A DNA stretch of 64,000 bases from Bacteroidota bacterium. Lineage in GTDB: Bacteria; Bacteroidota; Bacteroidia; Bacteroidales; FEN-979. The notes beneath the pieces are model-generated. The model worked only from the letters and a program-made list of their open reading frames with translations, did not search any database and was not told the DNA's origin. The translations under genes were made by a program, and so were the position numbers. This document shows, piece by piece, positions 8,528 to 17,488 of this stretch; within the stretch, counting starts at the first letter, position 1; every line of letters starts with the position of its first letter. The stretch covers positions 62,001-126,000 of the forward strand of contig JAPLDJ010000010.1 in assembly GCA_026391805.1 (NCBI GenBank). The letters are read 5' to 3'.

Positions 8528-9931
8528 ATGAAAAATAAATATATTGACCTGATTGACCAAACTTTTAATTTTCCTCAGGATGAGTTTGAGGTCGTCGACA
8601 ATGAGCTTTATTTTCATAAAGTTTCGCTGATGGATATCATCAAACAGTATGGTACTCCATTGAGAATAAGTTACCTGCCAAAGATATCTTCCCAGATACA
8701 GAGAGCGAAACGGTTGTTCAATGTCGCCATGGCCAAGGTCGATTACCAGGGTGATTACCATTACTGCTATTGCACGAAAAGCTCCCATTTCAGTTTTGTC
8801 CTGGAAGAGGCACTCAAGAATGAGATCAACATCGAAACCTCTTCTGCATTTGATATTCCGATCATTGAAGATCTGACTGACCGGGGTCTGTTCAGGAAAG
8901 AGCAGTACATTATCTGCAACGGGTTCAAACGGCCAATGTACATCGAATACATTGTCAACCTGGTGAACCAGGGATTCGTGAATACCATCTCTGTCCTGGA
9001 TAACCTGTTTGAACTGGATAAATATGAGGAAGGATTAAAGAATAAAATGAAGATCGGGATCCGCATTGCATCAGAAGAAGAGCCAAAATTTGATTTTTAT
9101 ACTTCCCGCCTGGGTGTTCGTTACAATGAAATCGTTCCATACTACCTGGAAAAGATAAAGGACAATCCGAAGTTTGAACTTAAGATGCTCCATTTCTTCC
9201 TGAACACGGGAATAAAGGATACCGCCTATTACTGGAATGAGCTTCAGAAGAGTGTGACCGTGTACTGTGAACTTAAGAAAGTTTGTCCCGAACTGACGGC
9301 TTTAAACATCGGGGGCGGTCTTCCGATCAAGAATTCGCTCGATTTCTCTTACGACTACGAATACATGGCGGAAGAGATCATTGCCCAGATCAAGAGTATC
9401 TGTGAACGCAATGAAGTTCCCGAACCGGATGTATTCACGGAGTTCGGACAGTTTACAGTAGGGGAAAGCGGAGCTGTTCTCTTCTCCATCATCGACCAGA
9501 AGCGGCAGAATGATCGTGAGGTCTGGAACATGATCGACAGCTCATTCATGAATACGCTGCCTGATACCTGGGCGATCAACCAGAAGTTCATCCTGCTGGC
9601 CGTCAACAAATGGGACCAGGAATATGAGAGGGTTTTCCTGGGTGGCCTGACCTGCGACAGTGAAGATTATTACAATGCCGAAGGCCATACGAATGCGGTT
9701 TACCTCCCGAAATTCAACCTGAATGAAAAAGAGCCGCAATACATCGGGCTTTTCCACACCGGCGCTTACCAGGAGGCGATCGGTGGCTATGGCGGAATTC
9801 AGCATTGCCTGATCCCGGCGCCAAAGATCGTCCTGATCGACCGTGAAGAAGAAGAAGAGGGAGAAGTCTACTTTAAACTTTTCAGCAAGGAGCAGAGCTA
9901 TAAGTCCATGCTCAAGATCCTGGGATACTAA
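8528..9931 (+). CDS. Arginine decarboxylase-type PLP enzyme (fold III)
   Basis: 467 residues. It is related to the Orn/DAP/Arg decarboxylase group 2: an N-terminal PLP barrel with YCTKSS, where Lys84 is the likely Schiff-base lysine, a glycine-rich phosphate loop (LNIGGGLP), and a C-terminal beta domain with TCDSEDYY carrying the conserved Cys-Asp. It is far shorter than the classical 630-residue SpeA. In Bacteroidota this compact form is annotated as arginine decarboxylase making agmatine for polyamines. The gene is followed by a deoxyhypusine-synthase-like gene, a known polyamine partner, though that gene has its own promoter. Substrate (arginine, ornithine or a carboxy-polyamine) cannot be fixed from sequence alone. 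Confidence 0.8.
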   Translation: MKNKYIDLIDQTFNFPQDEFEVVDNELYFHKVSLMDIIKQYGTPLRISYLPKISSQIQRAKRLFNVAMAKVDYQGDYHYCYCTKSSHFSFVLEEALKNEINIETSSAFDIPIIEDLTDRGLFRKEQYIICNGFKRPMYIEYIVNLVNQGFVNTISVLDNLFELDKYEEGLKNKMKIGIRIASEEEPKFDFYTSRLGVRYNEIVPYYLEKIKDNPKFELKMLHFFLNTGIKDTAYYWNELQKSVTVYCELKKVCPELTALNIGGGLPIKNSLDFSYDYEYMAEEIIAQIKSICERNEVPEPDVFTEFGQFTVGESGAVLFSIIDQKRQNDREVWNMIDSSFMNTLPDTWAINQKFILLAVNKWDQEYERVFLGGLTCDSEDYYNAEGHTNAVYLPKFNLNEKEPQYIGLFHTGAYQEAIGGYGGIQHCLIPAPKIVLIDREEEEEGEVYFKLFSKEQSYKSMLKILGY

Positions 9932-10039
9932 ATCCTATCGAAATTCAATTATTCAAAAGAAAGTCAGAAGTGAATACTCGAATAATCGATCAACGATCTT
10001 TGAAATCTGACTGGAAGCCAGGCTTCTGAAAAGAATTCT

Positions 10040-10047
10040 TAATTTTG
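10040..10047 (+). promoter_or_regulatory. -7 box (TAATTTTG, extended GCACC) of the DHS-like gene
   Basis: TAATTTTGCACC 45 bases before the ATG at 10092, the same extended form seen at 1394, 24889 and the tRNA. Confidence 0.65.
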
Positions 10048-10091
10048 CACCGAAGAAAGTAATTTTATCACAACGAAATCCATCCTTTAGA

Positions 10092-11108
10092 ATGAAGAAA
10101 AAAGATTTCCTCACAAGCCCGGTCAAGCATTTTGACATCAAGAAGATCAACACAATTCCAGTCATCGATGCGATGCGCGACATGTCGTTCACCTCGCGCG
10201 ATACCGCAGATGCAGCCGATATCCTGAACCGGATGATCAAAGACAAGGGGTGTACGATCTTTCTGACCATCGCCGGTAGCACCAGCGCAGGCGGATGCAT
10301 GCAGGTATACGTCGACATGGTGAAGAACAACATGGTGGATGCTGTGGTTGCCACCGGCGCCTCGATCGTCGACATGGATTTCTTTGAAGCGCTGGGTTTC
10401 AAACATTACAAAGGCACGTATAATGTGGATGACAAGGTCCTCCGGGATCTTTACATCGACCGCATATATGATACGTACATTGATGAAGAAGAGCTCCAGG
10501 AGTGTGACATGACGATCGGAAAAATTGCCGATTCCCTGGAACCAAGGCCCTATTCCTCCCGTGAATTCATATGGGAGATGGGAAAATACCTGAAGAAGAA
10601 TTCCAAAAAGAAAGATTCGCTGGTCCAGGCCTGTTATGAACACAATGTTCCCATCTTCTGCCCGGCCTTCAGCGACAGCAGTGCAGGCTTTGGCCTCGTG
10701 AAGCACCAGTGGACACACCCCGGCAAGCATGTCTCCATCGATTCGGTGAAGGATTTTCTCGAGCTGACCATGATTAAGATGAAGGCAAAGACCTCCGGGT
10801 TGTTCATGATAGGCGGGGGCGTGCCGAAGAATTTCGTCCAGGATACGGTGATTTGTGCAGAGGTTCTTGGCAAGGAAGTGCCGATGCATAAATATGCCAT
10901 CCAGATCACCGTCGCTGATTCCCGCGACGGCGCCTGCTCCAGTTCAACGCTCAAGGAAGCCTCCTCCTGGGGCAAGGTCGATACCGTTTATGAAAAAATG
11001 GTCTATGCCGAAGCTACTTCCGTCCTTCCGCTTATCGCAAGCTACGTCTACCATAAAGGAGACTGGAAGAAGCGGAAGAAGTATGAGTGGAGTAAGATCT
11101 ATAAGTAG
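10092..11108 (+). CDS. Deoxyhypusine synthase-like enzyme
   Basis: 338 residues, full length for the family. It has the NAD-binding TIAGSTSAGG (59-68), GGGVPKN (241-247) and SSWGKV with Lys295 at the place of the catalytic lysine of deoxyhypusine synthase (Lys329 in human). The histidine after GGGxxK in the human enzyme is Asn247 here. Bacteria lack eIF5A, so the product is not deoxyhypusine on a protein. Bacterial members more likely transfer an aminobutyl group from a polyamine to a small amine, as homospermidine synthases do. Pairing with the decarboxylase upstream supports a polyamine role. Confidence 0.85.
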   Translation: MKKKDFLTSPVKHFDIKKINTIPVIDAMRDMSFTSRDTADAADILNRMIKDKGCTIFLTIAGSTSAGGCMQVYVDMVKNNMVDAVVATGASIVDMDFFEALGFKHYKGTYNVDDKVLRDLYIDRIYDTYIDEEELQECDMTIGKIADSLEPRPYSSREFIWEMGKYLKKNSKKKDSLVQACYEHNVPIFCPAFSDSSAGFGLVKHQWTHPGKHVSIDSVKDFLELTMIKMKAKTSGLFMIGGGVPKNFVQDTVICAEVLGKEVPMHKYAIQITVADSRDGACSSSTLKEASSWGKVDTVYEKMVYAEATSVLPLIASYVYHKGDWKKRKKYEWSKIYK

Positions 11109-11110
11109 AG

Positions 11111-11201
11111 GTCCGAGGTCTGATGTCAGAAGTCTGATGTCCGAGGATAGAGTATAGAGTATAGCACCCAGCATCCAGCATCCAGTATCCAGCATCCAGA
11201 A
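11111..11201. repeat. Heptanucleotide array, 13 units in one register
   Basis: Reading from 11111 in sevens: GTCCGAG, GTCTGAT, GTCAGAA, GTCTGAT, GTCCGAG, GATAGAG, TATAGAG, TATAGCA, CCCAGCA, TCCAGCA, TCCAGTA, TCCAGCA, TCCAGAA. The sequence shifts gradually while the period never slips. The array begins 2 bases after the stop of the DHS-like gene. Confidence 0.95.
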
Positions 11202-11217
11202 ATATTTCATTTTTTTC

Positions 11218-11247
11218 TTGACTTTTCTGAATTGTGCATTATATTTG
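11218..11247 (+). promoter_or_regulatory. Promoter of the ABC/GntR operon
   Basis: TTG at 11218-11220 and TATATTTG at 11240-11247 with a 19-base spacer, matching the Bacteroidota -33/-7 layout. The predicted transcription start falls inside the operator that follows. Confidence 0.75.
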
Positions 11248-11249
11248 CA

Positions 11250-11271
11250 GTGTACTATTACACTAATACAC
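11250..11271. promoter_or_regulatory. 22-bp palindromic operator, likely for the GntR/YtrA regulator
   Basis: A symmetric site of form GTGTAnTA-N6-TAnTACAC. Both half-sites match at all seven listed positions. It lies 2 bases after the -7 box and ends 7 bases before the first ATG, so a bound repressor would cover the transcription start. The operon encodes a GntR protein of the small YtrA type, so autoregulation is the natural reading. Confidence 0.8.
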
Positions 11272-11278
11272 CTGCAAA

Positions 11279-11986
11279 ATGATCACGATTAATGATTTAA
11301 CTTTCTGGTATTCAAAACAAAACAAGGTGTTTTGGAACCTCGGCCTGGAACTGGAAGCCGGGCACATCTACGGCCTTTTAGGAAAAAACGGGGCAGGAAA
11401 GACAACTTTATTAAAGCTTATTTGCGGACTTTCTTTTCCGAAATCGGGAAAAGTGGAGGTAGACGGACAAATCCCGGGTAAAAGATCTGCAGTATTTTTA
11501 GAGAACCTGTTCTTTGTTCCTGAAGAAGTTTCACTGCCTTCCATGAGCCCGGAAAAATTTGCCCGTACCTATGGTGATTTTTATCCTGCTTTTAATGCCG
11601 GGCAATTCAAAGAATACCTGGAAAAGTTAGAGGTGTCTCAATCCGTGAATTTTAACCGGATGTCTCACGGGCAAAAAAGAAAAGCACTGATAGCATTCGC
11701 CCTGGCCGCAAACACCCGCTTCCTCTTCCTTGACGAACCAACAAATGGTTTTGACATCCCTTCAAAAGCGGCTTTTCGCAGCCTGCTGGCTTCAGCATTT
11801 TCCGAAGAAAAGACCATCATCCTGTCAACCCACATGGTGCGCGACCTGGAAAGCATGATCGATCGCGTTCTCATCCTTGAAAATCACAGGATCATCCAAA
11901 ACAATGAAGCAGATCAGAATCTTGAGGATTTGTTTAATGCCTCCGTTAATCCCGCAGTAACATCACCCGCTTTCACCGGACATTAA
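11279..11986 (+). CDS. ABC transporter ATP-binding protein (YtrB-like)
   Basis: 235 residues, a single ABC ATPase domain: Walker A GKNGAGKTT (35-43), signature MSHGQKRK starting at 128, a variant of LSGGQ, and Walker B FLFLDEP (148-154), followed by the H-loop STHM. It powers the permease encoded 10 bases downstream. The four-gene order ATPase, permease, GntR regulator, membrane-anchored protein resembles ytr-type operons that respond to envelope stress or antimicrobial compounds. The substrate is unknown. Confidence 0.9.
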   Translation: MITINDLTFWYSKQNKVFWNLGLELEAGHIYGLLGKNGAGKTTLLKLICGLSFPKSGKVEVDGQIPGKRSAVFLENLFFVPEEVSLPSMSPEKFARTYGDFYPAFNAGQFKEYLEKLEVSQSVNFNRMSHGQKRKALIAFALAANTRFLFLDEPTNGFDIPSKAAFRSLLASAFSEEKTIILSTHMVRDLESMIDRVLILENHRIIQNNEADQNLEDLFNASVNPAVTSPAFTGH

Positions 11987-11996
11987 TTCACAACAG

Positions 11997-12812
11997 ATGA
12001 ACGAATCATTCAGCATGAACCGTTTCTGGCTGCTTGTCAGACGGCAATGGAGCGAAAACAAAAAGGTTTACCTCCTTCAGTGGATCGTGATTTCACTTTT
12101 TGTAATGCTCCTGCAATTTTTCAACAGGATCGATGAACCCTACATCTTCTACCTGCTTTTGTTTTGCCTGGGTGGATGTGCAGTAGTCACAACCTTATTC
12201 AGCCGCTGGACGGATAAAGGCCGGTCCTCGCTGTACCTTCTTTTACCGGCAACTGTTTCGGAGAAATTTCTTTGTGCCTTGTTTTACGGCGTACTGCTGT
12301 TCATTCCGGTTTTCTGCCTGAACTATTTCTTTTTCAGGTACATTTTTACGTACCTGTTGATCATGCTCTTCCCAAATAATCTTGTTTCTTTCACCGGGAT
12401 GGTTTCCGGTGGAATCCATGAAGTTATTAACACGCCATTAAGTAATTTTCTGGTGTTTTTCCTTATGTTTCTCTTCATACAGTCGATCTTTATAATCATT
12501 TTCATCCGGTTCAGGAGGTATCAGGCGTTGATATGCCTGATTACAATAATGGCAATCCTGATCATTTATAATTACGGGATGGGGACTTTTGTAAGACACC
12601 TCGTGAAAGACTTTGCAGGATCGATCAGGGCTCCCGGCCTGTTCCTCACATTCTTTTCTTCTGATTTCTGGTACCAGGAATTTAAATCGTTCAACGGTGA
12701 GCATTTTTCCTTTACCAGGTTGATCTGGATCCTGAATGACCTGGCATGGTTCATTGTTTTCTGCATCCTGTACCTTGCAGCAGGATATAAACTCAGGGAA
12801 CGCGAAATCTAA
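11997..12812 (+). CDS. ABC transporter permease
   Basis: 271 residues with about six hydrophobic segments (near residues 22-40, 47-65, 92-115, 145-170, 175-195 and 245-265) and short charged loops. It is an ABC-2 type integral membrane partner of the upstream ATPase, as expected in YtrBC-like exporters. No soluble domain is present. Confidence 0.8.
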   Translation: MNESFSMNRFWLLVRRQWSENKKVYLLQWIVISLFVMLLQFFNRIDEPYIFYLLLFCLGGCAVVTTLFSRWTDKGRSSLYLLLPATVSEKFLCALFYGVLLFIPVFCLNYFFFRYIFTYLLIMLFPNNLVSFTGMVSGGIHEVINTPLSNFLVFFLMFLFIQSIFIIIFIRFRRYQALICLITIMAILIIYNYGMGTFVRHLVKDFAGSIRAPGLFLTFFSSDFWYQEFKSFNGEHFSFTRLIWILNDLAWFIVFCILYLAAGYKLREREI

Positions 12813-12823
12813 ACATCCGGCAA

Positions 12824-13192
12824 ATGAAATTCACTGACAATAAATCCATCTACCTCCAGATCACTGAATATGTGAAAGAGCAGATCCTGCTGAACAGGTG
12901 GCAGAAGGAGGCGAAAATTCCATCGGTCCGGGACCTGGCCGCTGAACTGCAGGTAAACCCCAATACCGTCATGCGCGCCTACGAAACGCTTCAGCAGGAT
13001 GGTGTCATTTACAACCAGCGGGGAGTCGGGAACCATGTCTCTGCCGATGCAGGGAAGAAGATTCTGACCAGCAGGAGGGAAGTGTTCCTGGATTCGGAAT
13101 TGCCGGTCCTTTTTAAAAATATGACGTTGCTTGGGATCGGGTTTGATGAAATTGAACGTCTCTATAAAATCTATGTTTCGCAAAGCAGTTAA
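12824..13192 (+). CDS. GntR family regulator, YtrA subfamily
   Basis: 122 residues. The N-terminal winged helix is typical (IYLQITEYVKEQILLNRW, then IPSVRDLAAELQVNPNTVMR with the recognition helix, then LQQDGVIYNQRGVGNHV). The C-terminal tail of about 45 residues is short, which is the mark of the YtrA group and gives a dimerisation helix but no ligand domain of FadR or HutC type. It probably represses its own operon at the palindrome at 11250-11271. Confidence 0.9.
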   Translation: MKFTDNKSIYLQITEYVKEQILLNRWQKEAKIPSVRDLAAELQVNPNTVMRAYETLQQDGVIYNQRGVGNHVSADAGKKILTSRREVFLDSELPVLFKNMTLLGIGFDEIERLYKIYVSQSS

Positions 13193-13208
13193 AAAGAAAA
13201 TCTGTAAT

Positions 13209-13904
13209 ATGAAGAAGAGCAATATTCTGATAACCTGCGCATCCGGACTTGCATTGTGCTGGATCCTGCTGATCGGCTGGTTTGCTGCCACCGCAATCAA
13301 TAATTACAGGCAGGGAAAAGATCCCGTGTTCGCCCGTTCCCACAGTCAGTACATGGAAAGCAAAAAGAAGACATTTCCGGTGCCGGTGAAGGAACTTATT
13401 ATTTCAGGTGCGGGAGATGAAATCCTGACGATCGTTTCGGGCAAGGAATTTTCTGTTCTTGCGCACCCGCGGGTTTGGGATTGTATCTATACGGATCTGA
13501 AAAACGGGAAGGGCATGATCCGGTTCAAAAGACAATCGGATTATAATGACCCAATCACCATAAGACTCCCTGAAATCCCTTCTGTTTCGATTGATCATGT
13601 TAAATCCGTAAGCGTTGAGTTATTTACAGGTCATGCGCCACGCCTTAAATGTACACGTGTCGGTTATTTTGACGTCATGAACTGCAAATTAAGGATGTTG
13701 AATATTGATTTTCCCGGTAAGAATGATCAGCAGGAGATCCTTATTGCAGAATGCAACCAGATCGATACCCTGGTGGCTTCTGTCAGGGGGTTCGGTAACC
13801 TGCGGCTGGAGATGACAGGTAAGTATAAAAATCAGCTTTCACTTTCGGAATCCATCAAACTCGAAGCGAAATCGGAAATTTTAAAGAAATTGGCGTTAAA
13901 ATAA
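13209..13904 (+). CDS. Membrane-anchored periplasmic protein of the ABC operon
   Basis: 231 residues from the ATG at 13209 (MKKSNILITC), 16 bases after the regulator stop. An in-frame extension to 13131 would overlap the regulator and is not needed. One N-terminal transmembrane helix (residues 6-28) is followed by a beta-rich outside domain of about 200 residues, resembling DUF2807-type beta-solenoid proteins in strand rhythm. Its place as last gene of the regulated transporter operon suggests an accessory role. Function is unknown. Confidence 0.65.
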   Translation: MKKSNILITCASGLALCWILLIGWFAATAINNYRQGKDPVFARSHSQYMESKKKTFPVPVKELIISGAGDEILTIVSGKEFSVLAHPRVWDCIYTDLKNGKGMIRFKRQSDYNDPITIRLPEIPSVSIDHVKSVSVELFTGHAPRLKCTRVGYFDVMNCKLRMLNIDFPGKNDQQEILIAECNQIDTLVASVRGFGNLRLEMTGKYKNQLSLSESIKLEAKSEILKKLALK

Positions 13905-13929
13905 AGGATCTTCGCTTCTAAACCAGTAA

Positions 13930-15306
13930 CTAGTTCTTATATTTAAGCCATTTCCACAATTCTTTATAGCTGACCTTTTTCCCGTACATTAAAATGCCGG
14001 TGCGGTAGATCTTTGCTGCCATCCAGGTTGCGCCGAGGAATCCGGCAACCAGCAACACCATTGAAAGAATGACCTGGAAATAGGGAACCCCAAAGGGGAT
14101 CCGGATCATCATGATGACCGGTGAAGTGAAAGGAATGATCGAGAACCAGAAAGCGATAGGACCTTGTGGTTCCTGGATCACGTACTGGGCCATGACGATT
14201 GATAAGATCAGGGGAACCGTCAGCGGCAGCATGAACTGCTGCGTATCGGCTTCGCTGTCGACGGCAGAACCTACTGCTGCAAACAGCGCCGCGTAAAGCA
14301 GGTATCCGAATAAAAAGAAGAAAATGAACATCCCGATCATCACCGTGAAGTCGATCGATTCGATGGCGCTGATCACCTCATTGGATTGTTCCCGTTCAAC
14401 GTTGGTTGAGTCGGATGCATTCTGCAGCTGCATCGCATTCGGACCCTGCTTCTGCTGAGTGATCAGTTGCTGGGTCATATCTGCTGATTTGACTTTGGTT
14501 GAGAAGGAGGAGGTCACACCAATTACAATCGCCCCGGTAAATAAAACCCATAAGAGAAACTGGGTCAGCCCAACCAGCCCGATGCCGGTGATCTTGCCCA
14601 TCATAAGCTGGAACGGCTTCACGGAGGATACGATCACTTCGATAATGCGGTTCGTCTTTTCTTCGATCACACCGCGCATCACCTGGGCGCCAAACATGAA
14701 GATGAAAAAATAGATCAGGATCCCGCTGAAGAGTGCCAGCACCATGCTGACCTCGGGATAGCTTTTTTCTTCCTTGCCTTCCTCGCCGATCTTGATCGTA
14801 CTGATATTCACGCTGGCCTTGATGGAGCGAAGGATGTCATCGGTTGTGAGCTTTGCATCCTCCGAAATTTTCAGGTCACGGATCTTGGCTTCAAGCTTCA
14901 GCTCCTCTACCTGCTTCGTCATTACATTCTTGACATAGCTCTTGACGTTGATGTTGACCTGGCTTTTTGAATAGAGAATGGCCGTGGTCGGCAGCGTAAG
15001 CTCGGTTTTGGGAATGTAAAGCAGGGCATAATCACCGCTTTTGGTGAATGTAGCCTTGGCCGATCCGACATCAGTTACCAGGTAATGAAATTTGACGGCT
15101 TCCGAATCTTTGAATTTACCATAGAAGAAACCGGTTTCATCAATCACCGAAACGGTTTTTACTTCGTTCGACATCGTTGCGATATAGACCGGAACGATCA
15201 CGATGGCCGCCATGAGCAGGGGCCCGAGGATGGTCATGACGATAAACGACCTTTTCTTGACACGGGTCAGGTATTCCCGGCGTATGATCAGGAAGATCTT
15301 GTTCAT
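13930..15306 (-). CDS. ABC transporter permease, NatB type
   Basis: 458 residues. One N-terminal helix (17-42), a large outside domain of about 140 residues, then five or six helices in the C-terminal half, the layout of NatB/YhaP ABC-2 permeases. These export Na+ or drugs, or act in envelope upkeep. The start codon overlaps the stop of the ATPase gene by 4 bases, so the pair is translationally coupled. Confidence 0.85.
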   Translation of the reverse strand: MNKIFLIIRREYLTRVKKRSFIVMTILGPLLMAAIVIVPVYIATMSNEVKTVSVIDETGFFYGKFKDSEAVKFHYLVTDVGSAKATFTKSGDYALLYIPKTELTLPTTAILYSKSQVNINVKSYVKNVMTKQVEELKLEAKIRDLKISEDAKLTTDDILRSIKASVNISTIKIGEEGKEEKSYPEVSMVLALFSGILIYFFIFMFGAQVMRGVIEEKTNRIIEVIVSSVKPFQLMMGKITGIGLVGLTQFLLWVLFTGAIVIGVTSSFSTKVKSADMTQQLITQQKQGPNAMQLQNASDSTNVEREQSNEVISAIESIDFTVMIGMFIFFFLFGYLLYAALFAAVGSAVDSEADTQQFMLPLTVPLILSIVMAQYVIQEPQGPIAFWFSIIPFTSPVIMMIRIPFGVPYFQVILSMVLLVAGFLGATWMAAKIYRTGILMYGKKVSYKELWKWLKYKN

Positions 15307-16253
15307 GGATGTTCGTTTCTGGAGGTGGCTGTATCTGGGTTCTGACCGGTGACGGTCCGGATAAAGATGTCGTTCATACTCGGTATGATCTCATTCACCG
15401 ACTGGATCATGACATGCGGCAGCATTTCCCGGATCAGGTCGTTGGGAGTGGCACCGGCGGGTATGCGGATCTTTGCCTTAAAATGTTCATTTTCGGGCGA
15501 CTGCTCCAGCACTTCAAAGGCGGTTGGCAGGAAACTCCTGGTATCTCCTTCAAATTTCGTGAACTGAACTTCGAACGTATTGGTCTTATAGGTTTTCTTT
15601 ATTTCCCATACATTCCCGTCGAGTATTTTTTTGGAATTGTCGATCAGGGCGATGGTGTCGCAAAGCTCTTCAACCGATTCCATGTTGTGTGTGGAAAAGA
15701 TGATCGTGGCGCCCTTCTTCTTCAGTTCGAGGATCTCCTCTTTCAGCAGGTTGACATTGATCGGGTCGAAACCGCTGAACGGTTCATCGAAGATCAGCAG
15801 TTTCGGTTCATGGATGATGGTGATGATGAACTGGACCTTCTGCTGCATCCCTTTCGAAAGTTCTTCCACTTTCCGGTTCCACCAGGTTTTTATCTCAAAT
15901 TTCTCAAACCAATAGGAGAGTCTTTTCTGTGCGTCATGATGGCTGAGGCCTTTCAACTGGGCCAGGTAGAGCGCCTGTTCGCCTACTTTCATCTTTTTGT
16001 AGAGACCTCTTTCTTCCGGCAGGTAGCCGATCATGGAAATATCCGATGGTGAAAGCGGCCTGCCCATGAGGAAGAGTTCTCCGCTATCGGGCGCCAGGAT
16101 CCGGTTCACAATGCGGATGAAGGTTGTTTTTCCTGCCCCGTTCGGTCCCAGAAGTCCGAAAATGCTTCCTTCCGGAACATGAATGCTCACATTATCAAGG
16201 GCACGGTGATTGGAGAAGGTCTTGGTAACATTTTTTGCAATGAAGAGATCCAT
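15303..16253 (-). CDS. ABC transporter ATP-binding protein, NatA type
   Basis: 316 residues. Walker A GPNGAGKTT, signature LSKGMQQK, Walker B LLIFDEPFSGFDP and the switch histidine in STHNM are intact. A C-terminal domain of about 100 residues, common in NatA/DrrA proteins, follows the ATPase core. It lies 35 bases after dnaJ and overlaps the permease gene downstream, so it may share the dnaJ transcript. Confidence 0.9.
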   Translation of the reverse strand: MDLFIAKNVTKTFSNHRALDNVSIHVPEGSIFGLLGPNGAGKTTFIRIVNRILAPDSGELFLMGRPLSPSDISMIGYLPEERGLYKKMKVGEQALYLAQLKGLSHHDAQKRLSYWFEKFEIKTWWNRKVEELSKGMQQKVQFIITIIHEPKLLIFDEPFSGFDPINVNLLKEEILELKKKGATIIFSTHNMESVEELCDTIALIDNSKKILDGNVWEIKKTYKTNTFEVQFTKFEGDTRSFLPTAFEVLEQSPENEHFKAKIRIPAGATPNDLIREMLPHVMIQSVNEIIPSMNDIFIRTVTGQNPDTATSRNEHP

Positions 16254-16288
16254 CAGGACAGCGGTCTTAGGATGAAAAGATAAGGAGT

Positions 16289-17461
16289 TTATTCGAAATA
16301 ATCTTTCATCCGTGAGAAGATGTTTTTATCACGGGATGAAGGATTGGGTTGAAAATTCGGTGCTTTGCCCAACTTTTCCAGCAATGCTTTTTCTTCTTTC
16401 GACAGGGTCTTGGGGATCCATACATGGATGGTGATCAGCAAATCGCCCTGACCTTCCCACTGGTTCACATTGGGCAGACCTTTGCCTTTCAGCCGCAACA
16501 CTTTCCCGCTCTGTGTTCCCGGTTCGATCTTGATCTTGACCTTGCCGTCGATTGTTGGTACTTCGGCGCTGGTTCCCAGGGCTGCATCGCTGATCGTGAT
16601 GTAATGCGCATAATGCAGGTTATCGCCGTCACGCTGCAGGAGCGGGTGTTCGATCTCCTCGATCTGTACGAAAAGATCTCCGGCCACACCTCCGCGGGCG
16701 GCTGCATTTCCTTTTCCGTTCACCGAAAGCTGCATTCCTTCGGCAACACCGGCCGGGATCTTGATGCTGATCACCTCTTCTCCTTTAATGATACCGTTTC
16801 CTGCGCAATCAGGACATTTATCGGTGATGATCTGTCCTTCGCCTCCGCAATGCGGGCAGGCGGATGTGGTTTGCATCTGTCCGAGGAAGGTGCTTGTAAC
16901 GCGGGTCACATGACCACTGCCATGGCAGGTGCTGCAGGTCTGGTAGGAGCTTCCTCCTTTGGCGCCGGTCCCTTTGCAGGTATTGCACTTGACGTATTTA
17001 TTGACCTTTATCTTTTTCTCAACACCGTGGGCAACCTCTTCAAGCGTCAGTTTTACTTTTACTCTCAGGTTTGAACCACGGTTAACGGTCTTCCCCCTCC
17101 GGCCTCCTCCGCCGAACATGGAACCGAACGGATCCTCAAAGCCGCCTCCTCCGCCACCGAAAATATCACCAAAATGACTGAAAATATCCTCCATGGTCAT
17201 GCCGCCGCCAAACCCACCGAATCCCTGGCTGTTATTTCCTACCCCGGCATGGCCAAACTGGTCATAACGCTTACGCTTTTCAGGATCGCTGAGCACCTCA
17301 TAGGCCTCCGCAGCTTCCTTGAACTTCTCCTCAGCCGCCTTGTTGTCCGGGTTCTTATCAGGATGATATCTCAATGCCTGCTGCCGGTAAGCCTTTTTGA
17401 TCTCCTCCGGAGTTGAGCTCCTGGAAACCTCCAGTATTTCGTAATAATCTCGTTTTGACAT
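16289..17461 (-). CDS. dnaJ: Chaperone DnaJ
   Basis: 390 residues, complete class A DnaJ. J domain at 1-70 with HPD at 33-35, a Gly/Phe-rich linker, then four CxxCxGxG zinc repeats ([32 protein letters not shown]) and the two substrate-binding beta domains. It delivers unfolded proteins to DnaK and stimulates its ATPase. grpE lies 27 bases upstream on the same strand, but dnaK is not in the window. Confidence 0.97.
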   Translation of the reverse strand: MSKRDYYEILEVSRSSTPEEIKKAYRQQALRYHPDKNPDNKAAEEKFKEAAEAYEVLSDPEKRKRYDQFGHAGVGNNSQGFGGFGGGMTMEDIFSHFGDIFGGGGGGFEDPFGSMFGGGGRRGKTVNRGSNLRVKVKLTLEEVAHGVEKKIKVNKYVKCNTCKGTGAKGGSSYQTCSTCHGSGHVTRVTSTFLGQMQTTSACPHCGGEGQIITDKCPDCAGNGIIKGEEVISIKIPAGVAEGMQLSVNGKGNAAARGGVAGDLFVQIEEIEHPLLQRDGDNLHYAHYITISDAALGTSAEVPTIDGKVKIKIEPGTQSGKVLRLKGKGLPNVNQWEGQGDLLITIHVWIPKTLSKEEKALLEKLGKAPNFQPNPSSRDKNIFSRMKDYFE

Positions 17462-17463
17462 TG

Positions 17464-17484
17464 TTCGCTATTCGCTATTCGCTT
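17464..17484. repeat. Heptanucleotide array TTCGCTA, 3 units
   Basis: TTCGCTA, TTCGCTA, TTCGCTT starting at 17464, 17471 and 17478. The array occupies most of the 27-bp grpE-dnaJ spacer inside a probable operon. Confidence 0.75.
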
Positions 17485-17488
17485 TTTC

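Noticed and set aside
13131-13208. N-terminal extension of the membrane-anchored protein
   Set aside because: It overlaps the GntR gene and would put 26 charged residues before a normal signal anchor at ATG 13209.
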